Of a DNA stretch of 64,000 bases, positions 7,266 through 15,475 are shown in pieces. The stretch comes from Microbacterium sp. LWO14-1.2 (GTDB lineage: Bacteria; Actinomycetota; Actinomycetes; Actinomycetales; Microbacteriaceae), in NCBI RefSeq assembly GCF_038397715.1, contig NZ_CP151633.1, forward strand, positions 310,001 through 374,000. The letters run 5' to 3'. Every line of letters begins with the position of its first letter. Position 1 is the first letter of the stretch. A program made the position numbers and the translations under genes. The notes beneath the pieces were generated by a model, which saw nothing but the letters and a program-made list of their open reading frames with translations, had not been told where the DNA came from and searched no databases.

Positions 7266-8300
7266 TCAGTTGCCCGCGCGAGTGAGGTCGGCGACCTGCA
7301 CGCGCGACAGGCTCACACCGGCACCCTGCATGAGCTCGTCGACGTGCTCGGTCGCGAACGTGTTGACGATGGGAGCGGCGACCGTACGCTGTGCGAGGAG
7401 CCACGCGATCGACACGGCGGCGACCGGGACGTCGAGCTCAGCGGCGACCTGGTCGAGTGCCTTGAGGATCTTGGTGCCGCGGCGGTTCAAGTGCCCGCGC
7501 AGCTGCTCACCGCGCACGCCCCGCGAGGTCAGCGCCTTGCTGCGGTGGCGCCCGGAGAGGAAACCGTGCTCGAGCGCGTGCGAGGGCGTGACGGCCAGGT
7601 TCTGGGCGCCGGCCACGAGCCGCAGGTCGCCCTCGAACGGCTGGCGACGCACGAGGTTGTACGGCGAGTCGATGACCTGGATGCGGGGGTAGCCCGCTGA
7701 GGCGAGGATGCGCGCCTCGACGAGACGCTCCGGTGCGAGTCCGAAGGCACCGAGCGCACCGATCTTGCCCGCCTCGGTCAGCCACTCCACCGTGGCGAGC
7801 GTGTCTTCGAGGTTGGTCGTGCGGTCGAGCGTCGCATCGAGGTAGAGCACGTCGATGCGCTCGACGCCCAGTCGTGTGAGCGACCCCTCGACGGCACGGA
7901 CGAGGTTGACCGACCCGAGCCCCGGGTTGTCGGCATGCGCACCGATCCGCACGCTGAGCAGAGTGCGGTCGCGGCGGCCGCGCGAACGCAGCCACTGTCC
8001 GATGATGTGCTCGCTGCGTCCCCCGGAGAACCCGTCGGCGGTGTGGATGGCGTTGCCGCCGAACTCCACGTAGCGGTCCAGGATGCCGTGGCTGGTCTCG
8101 AGGTCGACGTTCCAGCCGAACTCCGCCGCGCCCAGCATGAGCGGGAAGGTGTCGAAACCGGTCTCGCCGAGCGGCACCCTGATCGACTCGCCGATGCCGG
8201 GGCCGACGATCGGAATGGGAGCGGAGGGGTGTTCCGCGTCGTGCGGGGCGCGCTCTGCGGAGGCGCCTGCGCCTACGCTGAACAACCGCATCTTCCTCAC
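7266..8300 (-). CDS. Aldo/keto reductase-fold protein lacking the catalytic tetrad
   Basis: 344 residues with clear AKR-barrel similarity (LDRYVEFGGNAI, IIGQWLRSRG, AYPRIQVIDSPYNLV-like strands and a C-terminal SIAWLLAQ segment). The four catalytic positions are changed. The usual D-T-A is HTA (residues 86-88), the Tyr is Phe91 (DGF), the Lys is Arg118 (LSVRIG), and the His position in the LYLxxH strand is Ala156 (LYLDAT). The usual loop after the Tyr also looks shortened. It is therefore probably not a normal reductase; a regulatory or binding role is inferred. Start is GTG at 8300 or ATG at 8291. It follows pnp on the same strand after a terminator-like hairpin. Confidence 0.82.
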   Translation of the reverse strand: MRKMRLFSVGAGASAERAPHDAEHPSAPIPIVGPGIGESIRVPLGETGFDTFPLMLGAAEFGWNVDLETSHGILDRYVEFGGNAIHTADGFSGGRSEHIIGQWLRSRGRRDRTLLSVRIGAHADNPGLGSVNLVRAVEGSLTRLGVERIDVLYLDATLDRTTNLEDTLATVEWLTEAGKIGALGAFGLAPERLVEARILASAGYPRIQVIDSPYNLVRRQPFEGDLRLVAGAQNLAVTPSHALEHGFLSGRHRSKALTSRGVRGEQLRGHLNRRGTKILKALDQVAAELDVPVAAVSIAWLLAQRTVAAPIVNTFATEHVDELMQGAGVSLSRVQVADLTRAGN

Positions 8301-8455
8301 CCCCGCGTCGATCGAACCTTCCGATCTCCGTCACTGCCTGGTCTGCACCCCCCGGTGCGTACTTCGAGGGTATGCGATGACCGCGAACCCACCGGCCATT
8401 ACGGGGAACGCCGGGGAAACTTCCCATAACGGTTTGGTCACGCCTCCGAATGACG

Positions 8456-8490
8456 GAACCCGGGCCCGTCGAGGAGACGGACCCGGGTTC
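8456..8490 (-). terminator. Hairpin downstream of pnp
   Basis: GAACCCGGGCCCGTC and GACGGACCCGGGTTC form a 15-bp stem with one mismatch and a 5-nt loop, starting 20 nt after the pnp stop. GC-rich without a long T-run. Confidence 0.65.
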
Positions 8491-8509
8491 GATGTCGCAA
8501 CGGCGTCGC

Positions 8510-10786
8510 TTACTCGGCCGCGGCCTCCTCGGCGGAAGCCGCACCCTCGGCAGGAGCGTCGTCGAGCACGGGCTCGAGCGACAGCTTGCCGCGGTCGTCG
8601 ATCTTCGTGATCTTCACGAGGATCTTCTGGCCGACGGAGAGGACGTCCTCGACGTTCTCGACGCGCTTGCCACCGGCGAGCTTGCGCACCTCGGTGACGT
8701 GCAGCAGGCCGTCCTTGCCGGGAAGCAGCGAGATGAAGGCGCCGAACGTGGCGATCTTCACGACGGTTCCGAGGAACTGCTCGCCGACCTCGGGGTTGGT
8801 CGGGTTGGCGATCGCGTTGACCTGGGCACGGGCTGCCTCGGCCGAAGGGCCGTCGGTCGCGCCGATGTAGACGGTGCCGTCCTCCTCGATGGAGATCTGC
8901 GCGCCCGTCTCGTCCTGGATCGCGTTGATCGTCTTGCCCTTCGGGCCGATCAGCTCGCCGATCTTATCGACCGGGATCTGCACGCTGATGACGCGAGGCG
9001 CGGTCGGCGCCATCTCGTCGGGCGCGTCGATCGCGGCGTTCAGGACGTTGAGGATCGTGAGACGTGCGTCGCGAGCCTGGGTCAGCGCACCGGCGAGCAC
9101 CGACGACGGGATGCCGTCGAGCTTCGTGTCGAGCTGGATGGCCGTGACGAACTCGCTGGTACCGGCGACCTTGAAGTCCATGTCGCCGAGCGCGTCCTCC
9201 GCACCCAGGATGTCGGTGAGCGCCGCGTAGCGGGTCTCACCATCGACCTCGTCGGACACGAGACCCATCGCGATACCGGCGACGGGGGCGCGCAGCGGCA
9301 CACCCGCGTTCAGCAGCGACAGGGTCGACGCGCAGACAGAGCCCATCGACGTGGAGCCGTTCGAGCTCAGCGCCTCGGACACCTGACGGATCGCGTACGG
9401 GAACTCCTCGCGGCTCGGCAGCACCGGCACGAGCGCGCGCTCGGCCAGGAAGCCGTGCCCGATCTCGCGACGCTTCGGCGAACCGACGCGGCCGGTCTCA
9501 CCCGTCGAGTAGGGCGGGAAGTTGTAGTGGTGCATGTAGCGCTTGCTCGTCGTGGGCGACAGCGAGTCGATCTGCTGCTCCATCTTGAGCATGTTCAGCG
9601 TGGTGATGCCCAGGATCTGGGTCTCGCCGCGCTGGAAGATCGCCGAACCGTGGACGCGCGGGATGACCTGCACCTCGGCGTCGAGCGGACGGATGTCGGC
9701 GAGGCCGCGACCGTCGATGCGCGAGCCCTCGGTGAGGATGCGGCCGCGGACGATCTTCTTCGTCACGGACTTGTACGCGGCGGAGAACTCGAGCGGCGCT
9801 GCGGCAGGCAGGTCGCCGGCCTCGGTGGCCTCGATGAGCTCGGCCTTGACGCGATCCTTGATCGCGTCGTCGGCGGACTGGCGCTCGGTCTTGTCGGCGA
9901 TCTGGTACACACCGACCAGCTCGTCGTACGAACGGCCGGCGACGAAGTCGTAGACCTCCTGGCTGTAGGCCGGGAAGACCGGGTAGACGCCCGGCTCCTT
10001 CGACGCCGTAGCGGCGAGCTCGGCCTGAGCCTTGACGAGCTGCGCGATGAACGGCTTCGCGGCCTCGAGGCCCTCGGCGACGACGTCCTCGCTCGGCTTG
10101 GTGGCGCCGGCCTTGATGAGGTTCCAGCTGTTCTCGGTGGCCTCGGCCTCGACCATCATGATCGCGACGTCTTCCGTGCCGTCGGCCTTCGTGACGACGC
10201 GACCCGCGACGACGAGGTCGAACACGGCCTCGTCGACCTGCGCGGCGGTCGGGAACGCGACCCACTGGTCGGCGTGCTCGCCGTGACCGGGGATGAACGC
10301 GAGGCGCACACCGGCGACCGGTCCGGAGAACGGCAGGCCGGAGATCTGGGTCGACGCGGAGGCCGCGTTGATCGCGAGGGCGTCGTAGAACTCGCCCGGT
10401 GCGATCGAGAGCACGGTGATGACGATCTGGACCTCGTTGCGCAGGCCGTCGACGAACGACGGACGCAGCGGACGGTCGATCAGACGGCAGACGAGGATCG
10501 CCTCGGTGGAGGGACGACCCTCACGGCGGAAGAACGAGCCGGGGATCTTGCCTGCGGCGTAGGAGCGCTCCTCGACGTCGACGGTCAGCGGGAAGAAGTC
10601 GAAGCCTTCACGCGGGTGCTTGCCGGCGCTGGTGGCCGAGAGGAGCATGGTCTCGCCGTCGAGGTAGGCGGCGACAGCGCCCTGAGCCTGCTGCGCGAGG
10701 CGGCCGGTCTCGAAGCGGACGGTGCGGGTGCCGAAGCGGCCGTTGTCGAGAACGGCCTCGGTGGCGGTGATTTCAGGACCTTCCAA
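8510..10786 (-). CDS. pnp: Polyribonucleotide nucleotidyltransferase (PNPase)
   Basis: 758-residue 3'-5' phosphorolytic exoribonuclease and polymerase, trimeric ring enzyme of RNA decay. Two RNase PH-like domains (about 15-145 and 330-480) are separated by a helical domain; a KH domain follows with IGPKGKTI near residue 612; an S1 domain sits at about 665-735 ([16 protein letters not shown]). An acidic Ala/Glu tail ends the protein. The start is TTG at 10786, chosen because AAGGAG lies 8 nt upstream and the first residues [12 protein letters not shown] match the family. rpsO, a frequent neighbour of pnp, is 18 kb away here. The long leader carries a structured element. Confidence 0.97.
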   Translation of the reverse strand: MEGPEITATEAVLDNGRFGTRTVRFETGRLAQQAQGAVAAYLDGETMLLSATSAGKHPREGFDFFPLTVDVEERSYAAGKIPGSFFRREGRPSTEAILVCRLIDRPLRPSFVDGLRNEVQIVITVLSIAPGEFYDALAINAASASTQISGLPFSGPVAGVRLAFIPGHGEHADQWVAFPTAAQVDEAVFDLVVAGRVVTKADGTEDVAIMMVEAEATENSWNLIKAGATKPSEDVVAEGLEAAKPFIAQLVKAQAELAATASKEPGVYPVFPAYSQEVYDFVAGRSYDELVGVYQIADKTERQSADDAIKDRVKAELIEATEAGDLPAAAPLEFSAAYKSVTKKIVRGRILTEGSRIDGRGLADIRPLDAEVQVIPRVHGSAIFQRGETQILGITTLNMLKMEQQIDSLSPTTSKRYMHHYNFPPYSTGETGRVGSPKRREIGHGFLAERALVPVLPSREEFPYAIRQVSEALSSNGSTSMGSVCASTLSLLNAGVPLRAPVAGIAMGLVSDEVDGETRYAALTDILGAEDALGDMDFKVAGTSEFVTAIQLDTKLDGIPSSVLAGALTQARDARLTILNVLNAAIDAPDEMAPTAPRVISVQIPVDKIGELIGPKGKTINAIQDETGAQISIEEDGTVYIGATDGPSAEAARAQVNAIANPTNPEVGEQFLGTVVKIATFGAFISLLPGKDGLLHVTEVRKLAGGKRVENVEDVLSVGQKILVKITKIDDRGKLSLEPVLDDAPAEGAASAEEAAAE

Positions 10787-11163
10787 GAGGTCTCTCCTTC
10801 TTTGTTTAGACTCGCGCCTCCGTGTGATGCGCGAGCGTGTTCATGAAGGAGCGGAATCGTCGGGGTTCGGGCGCGCGGGCACTCCCGCGAACATCGCCTG
10901 CGCTGGCCACCAGTAGAAAGCCACCCGACGACACCCGCCGAGGAACCCACCACAGGGGACCAGCTTCTCCGCCGATCGCTCCATGAGTCGATATGAAATT
11001 GTGCCGGCGACAGACGTCGACCGCAGACAGCCTATCAGCGCACCCCGTGATCGCCCGCGAACGACGACCCGCCCTGCGCCCGCGGTCGACCGGCCACCTG
11101 CCGGTCATCGCCCGTTCAGGCACCGGACGCCGGGCCGTGGGGCGCGTGAGGTGTGGTGTGTGG
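10787..11163. other. 377-nt divergent intergenic region between pnp and ugd
   Basis: Contains the pnp ribosome-binding site, the structured pnp leader element and presumably both promoters. I see no credible protein gene. Small open frames here are shadows. I could not fix a convincing -10/-35 pair for ugd. Confidence 0.6.
10900..10966 (-). ncRNA. Structured pnp leader, candidate Actino-pnp RNA motif
   Basis: On the pnp strand the segment is closed by GCTGG and CCAGC (10960-10964 with 10902-10906), and holds an inner CGGCG-GGTGT-CGTCG hairpin and a C-run/G-run element. An RNA motif named Actino-pnp is known from 5' leaders of actinobacterial pnp genes. Position, strand and multi-stem structure fit that motif, but I identify it by context and not by matching its covariance model. 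Confidence 0.5.
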
Positions 11164-12474
11164 ATGCGCATGTCAGTGATCGGCTGCGGGTACCTCGGTG
11201 CCGTGCACGCCGCAGCCATGGCCTCGATCGGACACGACGTCGTCGGCATCGACGTCGACGAGGCGAAGGTCGACGCCCTGCGCCGCGGATCGGCGCCGTT
11301 CTTCGAGCCGCAGCTCGACGAGCTGCTGAGGGAAGGAACCGCATCGGGCCGCCTCCGCTTCAGCACGGACATCGCGGATGCCGAGGGCGCGGCCGTGCAC
11401 TTCGTCGCCGTCGGCACGCCGCAGGTGGCAGACGGCCATGCCGCGGATCTGCGTTTCGTGGACGCGGCCGTGTCATCGCTCGTCCCCCACCTCCGGCCCG
11501 GCGACGTCGTGGCAGGCAAGTCGACCGTGCCCGTCGGAACGGCTGCACGTCTGTCGGGTTCGATCGACGCCCGCGGGGCGACGCTGGTCTGGAACCCCGA
11601 GTTCCTGCGGGAGGGATGGGCCGTGCACGACACGATCACGCCGGATCGCCTGGTCGTCGGCATCCCGACCAGTGAAGCGGGCACGCGTGCGGCCGAGCTG
11701 CTGCGCGAGGCGTACGCACCTGCGATCGAGGCGGGCGCACCGCTCCTCGTCACCGACCTCGCCACCGCCGAGCTCGTGAAGGGCGCCGCGAACGCGTTCC
11801 TCGCGACGAAGATCTCGTTCATCAACGCGATGGCCGAGATCGCCGAGGCTGCCGGAGCCGATGTCACACTGCTCGCCGACGCCCTCGGCCACGACTCGCG
11901 CATAGGCCGTCGATACCTCGGCTCCGGCATCGGCTTCGGCGGCGGATGCCTGCCCAAGGACATCCGCGCCTTCGCCGCCAGGGCGGAAGAGCTCGGCCGC
12001 GGTGAAGCCGTCGGGTTCCTCCGGGAGGTCGACGGCATCAACATGCGGCGGAGGGACCGCGCCGTGCGAATGGTGGTCGACGCCCTCGGCGGGCTCGTCT
12101 TCGGACGCCGCATCGCCGTGCTCGGCGCGGCCTTCAAGCCGTTCAGCGACGACATCCGCGACTCCCCCGCGCTCGACGTCGCCGTGCGGCTGCGCGGACT
12201 CGGTGCCGACGTGGTGGTGACCGACCCCGCCGCACTCGACAACGCCGCGGCGGCGCATCCGCAGCTCGGCTACGCGGCCGAGCGCGACGACGCGCTCCGC
12301 GATGCCGACGCGGTCGTCGTCGTCACGGAATGGGACCTCTACCGTCGCGAGCTCTCGCCGGAGCACGCGGGCTCGCTCGTCGCGGGTCGCGTGATCGTCG
12401 ACGGACGCAACTGTCTCGATGCCGCGGCCTGGCGCGCAGCCGGCTGGGCGTACCACGGCATGGGCCGCCGCTGA
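11164..12474 (+). CDS. UDP-glucose 6-dehydrogenase
   Basis: 436-residue UDP-glucose/GDP-mannose dehydrogenase: two-step NAD-dependent oxidation of UDP-glucose to UDP-glucuronate, a cell-envelope polysaccharide precursor. Seen: N-terminal NAD motif GCGYLG, GTPQVADG near residue 83, KSTVPVGT near 119, NPEFLREG near 146, the catalytic Cys in FGGGCLPKD (about 262), and C-terminal GAAFKP. ATG at 11164 or the next in-frame ATG at 11170 are both possible starts. A glycosyltransferase-hydrolase fusion lies convergently downstream, consistent with an envelope-sugar neighbourhood. Confidence 0.92.
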   Translation: MRMSVIGCGYLGAVHAAAMASIGHDVVGIDVDEAKVDALRRGSAPFFEPQLDELLREGTASGRLRFSTDIADAEGAAVHFVAVGTPQVADGHAADLRFVDAAVSSLVPHLRPGDVVAGKSTVPVGTAARLSGSIDARGATLVWNPEFLREGWAVHDTITPDRLVVGIPTSEAGTRAAELLREAYAPAIEAGAPLLVTDLATAELVKGAANAFLATKISFINAMAEIAEAAGADVTLLADALGHDSRIGRRYLGSGIGFGGGCLPKDIRAFAARAEELGRGEAVGFLREVDGINMRRRDRAVRMVVDALGGLVFGRRIAVLGAAFKPFSDDIRDSPALDVAVRLRGLGADVVVTDPAALDNAAAAHPQLGYAAERDDALRDADAVVVVTEWDLYRRELSPEHAGSLVAGRVIVDGRNCLDAAAWRAAGWAYHGMGRR

Positions 12475-12550
12475 GCTTCCTCCCTCCCCGAGCGCGTCCG
12501 TGTGCGGAAGCTCCGAGCGGGGCGTCGGCGTCGGAGAGGAAGGGCAGCGG

Positions 12551-14491
12551 TCAGGCGACCGGCACGTCGCGCTGTGCGGAGGAACGGCCCAGATACACGT
12601 AGTCGTCGTGCTTCGCGACCCGCCCGTCGCCCGCGGCCCTGCCGTGCAGACGACGCCAGACCCAGGGCAGCGCGTGCCTGCGCCACCAGAGCCCCGCACC
12701 GATCGGCTCGTTCTCGTGGAGCACCGCGTCGAGCGCGCCGAGCGCATCGGCATGCGGGACGCCCAGCACCTCGCCCGCGCGATACGCGAGGAAGCGGTGC
12801 CCTCGACTGCTGAGGTGCACGAGGTCCTCGCCCCAGTTGGGCCGATCGGGCAGCGTCGGGTGCATGTCGGTGTCGATGAGGATCGCTCCGGTGCGCGCGG
12901 CCACCCCCGCCACGGCGGTGGCGAAGGCCGAGAACCGCCTCGCGTAGATTCGAGCCGCGCGCCGCCGCGGCAGGAACGGGGTGACGAGGAGCACGTCTGC
13001 TCCGCTGTCCCTCAGGCGCACCACCGCCTGCTCGAGCTGGTCGGCGATCAGTCGCACGTCGACGGCACGACCGACGAGGTCGTTCGCGCCGATGAGGATC
13101 GACACGAGGTCGGGGCGCAGCGCGAGAGCGCGCTCGAGCTGGATACCGCACACGTCGCGCACGCGCTTCGACCGGATGGCGAGGTTGGCGTAATGGAGTC
13201 CTCCCCGCGCCGCCAGCAGGAGTGCGAGCCTGTCGGCCCAGCCGCGGAGCGACCCGTCGGGGGCGGGATCGCACAGCCCCTCGGTCAGCGAATCGCCCAG
13301 CGCCACGTAGCGGCTCCAGCGCCTGCCGGGCACCACGGCGGGCGCCTCAGGCCGCGTCACCCGGCGAGCGCGCAGCGCCGAGTCCACCGTCCGCAGACCG
13401 ATCGCGTCGTCGAAGTGCCCCAGCAGCTGGTCGCAGACGCTCCCCCAGCTGCGCCCCTGCACCGCCTGCCATCCGGCCTCACCGAGCGCCCGGCGCTTGC
13501 GCTGATCACCGACGAGATCCCGCACGCGCATGGTGAGGTCGTCGAGGTCTCCCGGGCGGTAGAGCCACCCGTCGATGCCCATCCGCACGAGGTCGAGCGG
13601 GCCCCCGCGTCCGGTGGCGACGACGGGCACTCCGCTCGCGTGCGCCTCCTGGAGCGTCTGTCCGAAGGTCTCGCTCTCACCCGGGTGGACGAAGACGTCG
13701 AACGAGGCCATCGCTGCGGCGAGCGCGTCGCCGCTCAGGTGGCCGAGGAAGAGAGCCCGCGGCATCAGCGCTGCGAGCTTCGCGCGGCTCGGGCCGTCGC
13801 CGACGATGACGACCCTGGTGCCGAGGAGGCCGTCGAGCACGGCCAGATCCTCGACCTGCTTCTCGGGCGCGAGTCGGCCGACGTAGCCGATCACGACCTC
13901 TGCTCCCCAGGAGGCGCGAAGCTCCTCCGAACGCCGGGACGGGTGGAAGCGCTCGGCGTCGACGCCTCGGCCCCATCGGCGCACCCTGTCGACGCCGAGG
14001 GCGGTCAGCTGGTGCGCAGACTCCGCCGACGGGGCGAGGGTGAGCGTCGCCCTGCGGTGCAGTCGGGCGATGTGCGTCTGCGCGATCCCCGTCGTCGCGG
14101 GGATGCCGTAGCGCTCGGTGTAGGCGGCCACGTCGGTCTGATACGCGGCGACCGCTGCGATGTCGAGGCGCTCTGCGGCGAGCGCTCCCCGCCATCCGAG
14201 CGCGAACGGCGAGGCGAGGTGCACGATGTCGGGCTGGAAGCGGCGCAGCGCGGCCGCGACACGATGCGCCGACGAGGTGCCCACCCGCACGTTGCGGTAG
14301 CCGGGGAGCGGCAGGCTCGGGATGGCCTGCACGGGGGCTCCGGAGATCTCGGTGGGGATGCCGACGGCATCCGGCGCGAGGACGTGGGCCTCGTGCCCCG
14401 TGCGCTCGAGGTGCTTCAGGATCTGCAGCACGGATCCGGTGACACCGTTCATGTGCGGAAGGAAGGACTCTGTCACGATCGCGACTCTCAC
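12551..14491 (-). CDS. GT4 glycosyltransferase fused to SGNH/GDSL hydrolase
   Basis: 646 residues in two parts. Residues 1-375 are a GT-B, GT4-type transferase: opening VRVAIVTESFLPHMNGV, central GYVGRLAPEKQ, and the Ex7E-type nucleotide-sugar site GESETFGQTLQE. The opening closely resembles GDP-mannose-dependent MgtA mannosyltransferases. Residues about 395-565 are an SGNH hydrolase: GDSLTEG (nucleophile Ser, about 402), GANDLV, and the late DLVHLS Asp-His pair. A basic tail of about 75 residues follows. There is no stop or start signal between domains, so it is a true single-frame fusion. GTG at 14491 fits the family N-terminus; an upstream ATG at 14557 is less likely. A transferase coupled to glycan de-/acylation is inferred. 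Confidence 0.88.
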   Translation of the reverse strand: MRVAIVTESFLPHMNGVTGSVLQILKHLERTGHEAHVLAPDAVGIPTEISGAPVQAIPSLPLPGYRNVRVGTSSAHRVAAALRRFQPDIVHLASPFALGWRGALAAERLDIAAVAAYQTDVAAYTERYGIPATTGIAQTHIARLHRRATLTLAPSAESAHQLTALGVDRVRRWGRGVDAERFHPSRRSEELRASWGAEVVIGYVGRLAPEKQVEDLAVLDGLLGTRVVIVGDGPSRAKLAALMPRALFLGHLSGDALAAAMASFDVFVHPGESETFGQTLQEAHASGVPVVATGRGGPLDLVRMGIDGWLYRPGDLDDLTMRVRDLVGDQRKRRALGEAGWQAVQGRSWGSVCDQLLGHFDDAIGLRTVDSALRARRVTRPEAPAVVPGRRWSRYVALGDSLTEGLCDPAPDGSLRGWADRLALLLAARGGLHYANLAIRSKRVRDVCGIQLERALALRPDLVSILIGANDLVGRAVDVRLIADQLEQAVVRLRDSGADVLLVTPFLPRRRAARIYARRFSAFATAVAGVAARTGAILIDTDMHPTLPDRPNWGEDLVHLSSRGHRFLAYRAGEVLGVPHADALGALDAVLHENEPIGAGLWWRRHALPWVWRRLHGRAAGDGRVAKHDDYVYLGRSSAQRDVPVA

Positions 14492-14630
14492 CCCCTCAGG
14501 ATGCCGCCGCACGACCCCGGGCGGACGCCGATCCGACGGTGGGCACCAGAAGTTCACCGGATGCTGGATCGCTGGTCACCGGCTATCCGCGCGTTGGTTC
14601 CCGTTCACCTCCGCCGCGCAGGGTGGACCC

Positions 14631-15203
14631 GTGCCGACCGAACTGCTCACTGGGCCCTGGGCTCTCGCGATCATGAGCCTTCTGGTGCTCGGCGACTCCT
14701 TCTTCGTGGTCGTCCCCGGCGAGATCGCCGTCACCGCGCTCGGAGCGATCGCGTCGACGTCCGGGTCGCCGGCGCTGTGGTCCGTGATCGTCTGCGCGGG
14801 CGCGGCGGCGTTCCTCGGCGATGCGGCGTGCTATCTCATCGGACGCACGGCGGGAACGCAGCGATGGCGATGGATGCGGGGTCCCCGCGTGCAGCAGGCG
14901 CTCGCCTGGGCCCGGCGCCGACTCGACACCGGGACGGCGAGCGTGCTGTTCACCGCACGGTTCATCCCCTTCGCGCGGCTCGCCGTCAACCTGGTGGCCG
15001 GGGCGTCGCGCCTGCACCCCGGACGGTATCTGTGCCTGGCGTCGATCGCAGCGCTGGGCTGGGCCGCCTACCAGGCGTCGGTGGGGGCGGTCGTCGCACT
15101 CCTCGTACCCGGCGGTCCCGTCGTGGCGGTGATCGTCTCGGTCGCGGTGGCCCTGGCGTTGGGTGCCGCGATCGACGTCGTCACGACGCGGGTCCGCAGG
15201 TGA
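14631..15203 (+). CDS. DedA-family membrane protein
   Basis: 190 residues, VTT/DedA family, integral membrane, about four to five hydrophobic segments. Seen: the early G-E-I (VVPGEIAVTALG), and the amphipathic motif FTARFIPFARLAVNLVAGASR with the conserved Arg-x-x-P-x-x-R core. DedA proteins are linked to lipid flipping and membrane homeostasis. The GTG at 14631 follows AGGGTGG; the first ATG at 14673 would cut the first membrane segment. Confidence 0.88.
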   Translation: MPTELLTGPWALAIMSLLVLGDSFFVVVPGEIAVTALGAIASTSGSPALWSVIVCAGAAAFLGDAACYLIGRTAGTQRWRWMRGPRVQQALAWARRRLDTGTASVLFTARFIPFARLAVNLVAGASRLHPGRYLCLASIAALGWAAYQASVGAVVALLVPGGPVVAVIVSVAVALALGAAIDVVTTRVRR

Positions 15204-15228
15204 CGGACCGGGCGGACGAGCCGTGCCC

Positions 15229-15234
15229 TAGGCT
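15229..15234 (+). promoter_or_regulatory. -10 box TAGGCT of a leaderless transcript (DUF5302)
   Basis: TAGGCT followed by 7 nt and the ATG at 15242. Confidence 0.55.
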
Positions 15235-15241
15235 GGCGGGC

Positions 15242-15418
15242 ATGAGCACCGAAGAGGGCGCGTCCTCGACCGAGGACATGAAGCGCAAGTTCAAGGAAGC
15301 GCTCGAGAAGAAGAACGCGCACCACCGCGAGGGCCAGGCGCATCTGGACGGCGACTCCGCCGTCCACGGCACGCACGCTCCGCAGACCCGGCGCGAGTTC
15401 CGACGCAAGAGCGGCTGA
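15242..15418 (+). CDS. DUF5302 small protein
   Basis: 58 residues, very hydrophilic. The pattern MKRKFKEALEKK near residue 13 and the ending TRREFRRKSG match the small actinobacterial DUF5302 family, whose role is unknown. A DGDSAVHG motif sits in the middle. A strong bidirectional hairpin lies just after the stop. Confidence 0.82.
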   Translation: MSTEEGASSTEDMKRKFKEALEKKNAHHREGQAHLDGDSAVHGTHAPQTRREFRRKSG

Positions 15419-15424
15419 TCGCAC

Positions 15425-15460
15425 GGATGCGGGAGCCGACGCTCGTCGGCTCCCGCATCC
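15425..15460. terminator. Strong bidirectional terminator hairpin
   Basis: Perfect 17-bp stem (left arm GGATGCGGGAGCCGACG) with a 2-nt loop between the convergent DUF5302 and dctA genes. Confidence 0.85.
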
Positions 15461-15475
15461 CCTTCGTCCGCTCGG

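Noticed and set aside
8414-8425. Short palindrome GGGAA-AC-TTCCC upstream of the AKR-like gene
   Set aside because: Only 5-bp arms and no link to a regulator; such words are common in this composition.
8450-10846. Plus-strand frame of 798 codons opposite pnp
   Set aside because: Antisense shadow of PNPase with the same Arg/Asp/Leu bias.
12473-12513. Inverted repeat GAGCTTCC/GGAAGCTC between ugd and the fusion gene
   Set aside because: Arms of 8 bp with a 25-nt loop and no T-run; too weak to call a terminator.
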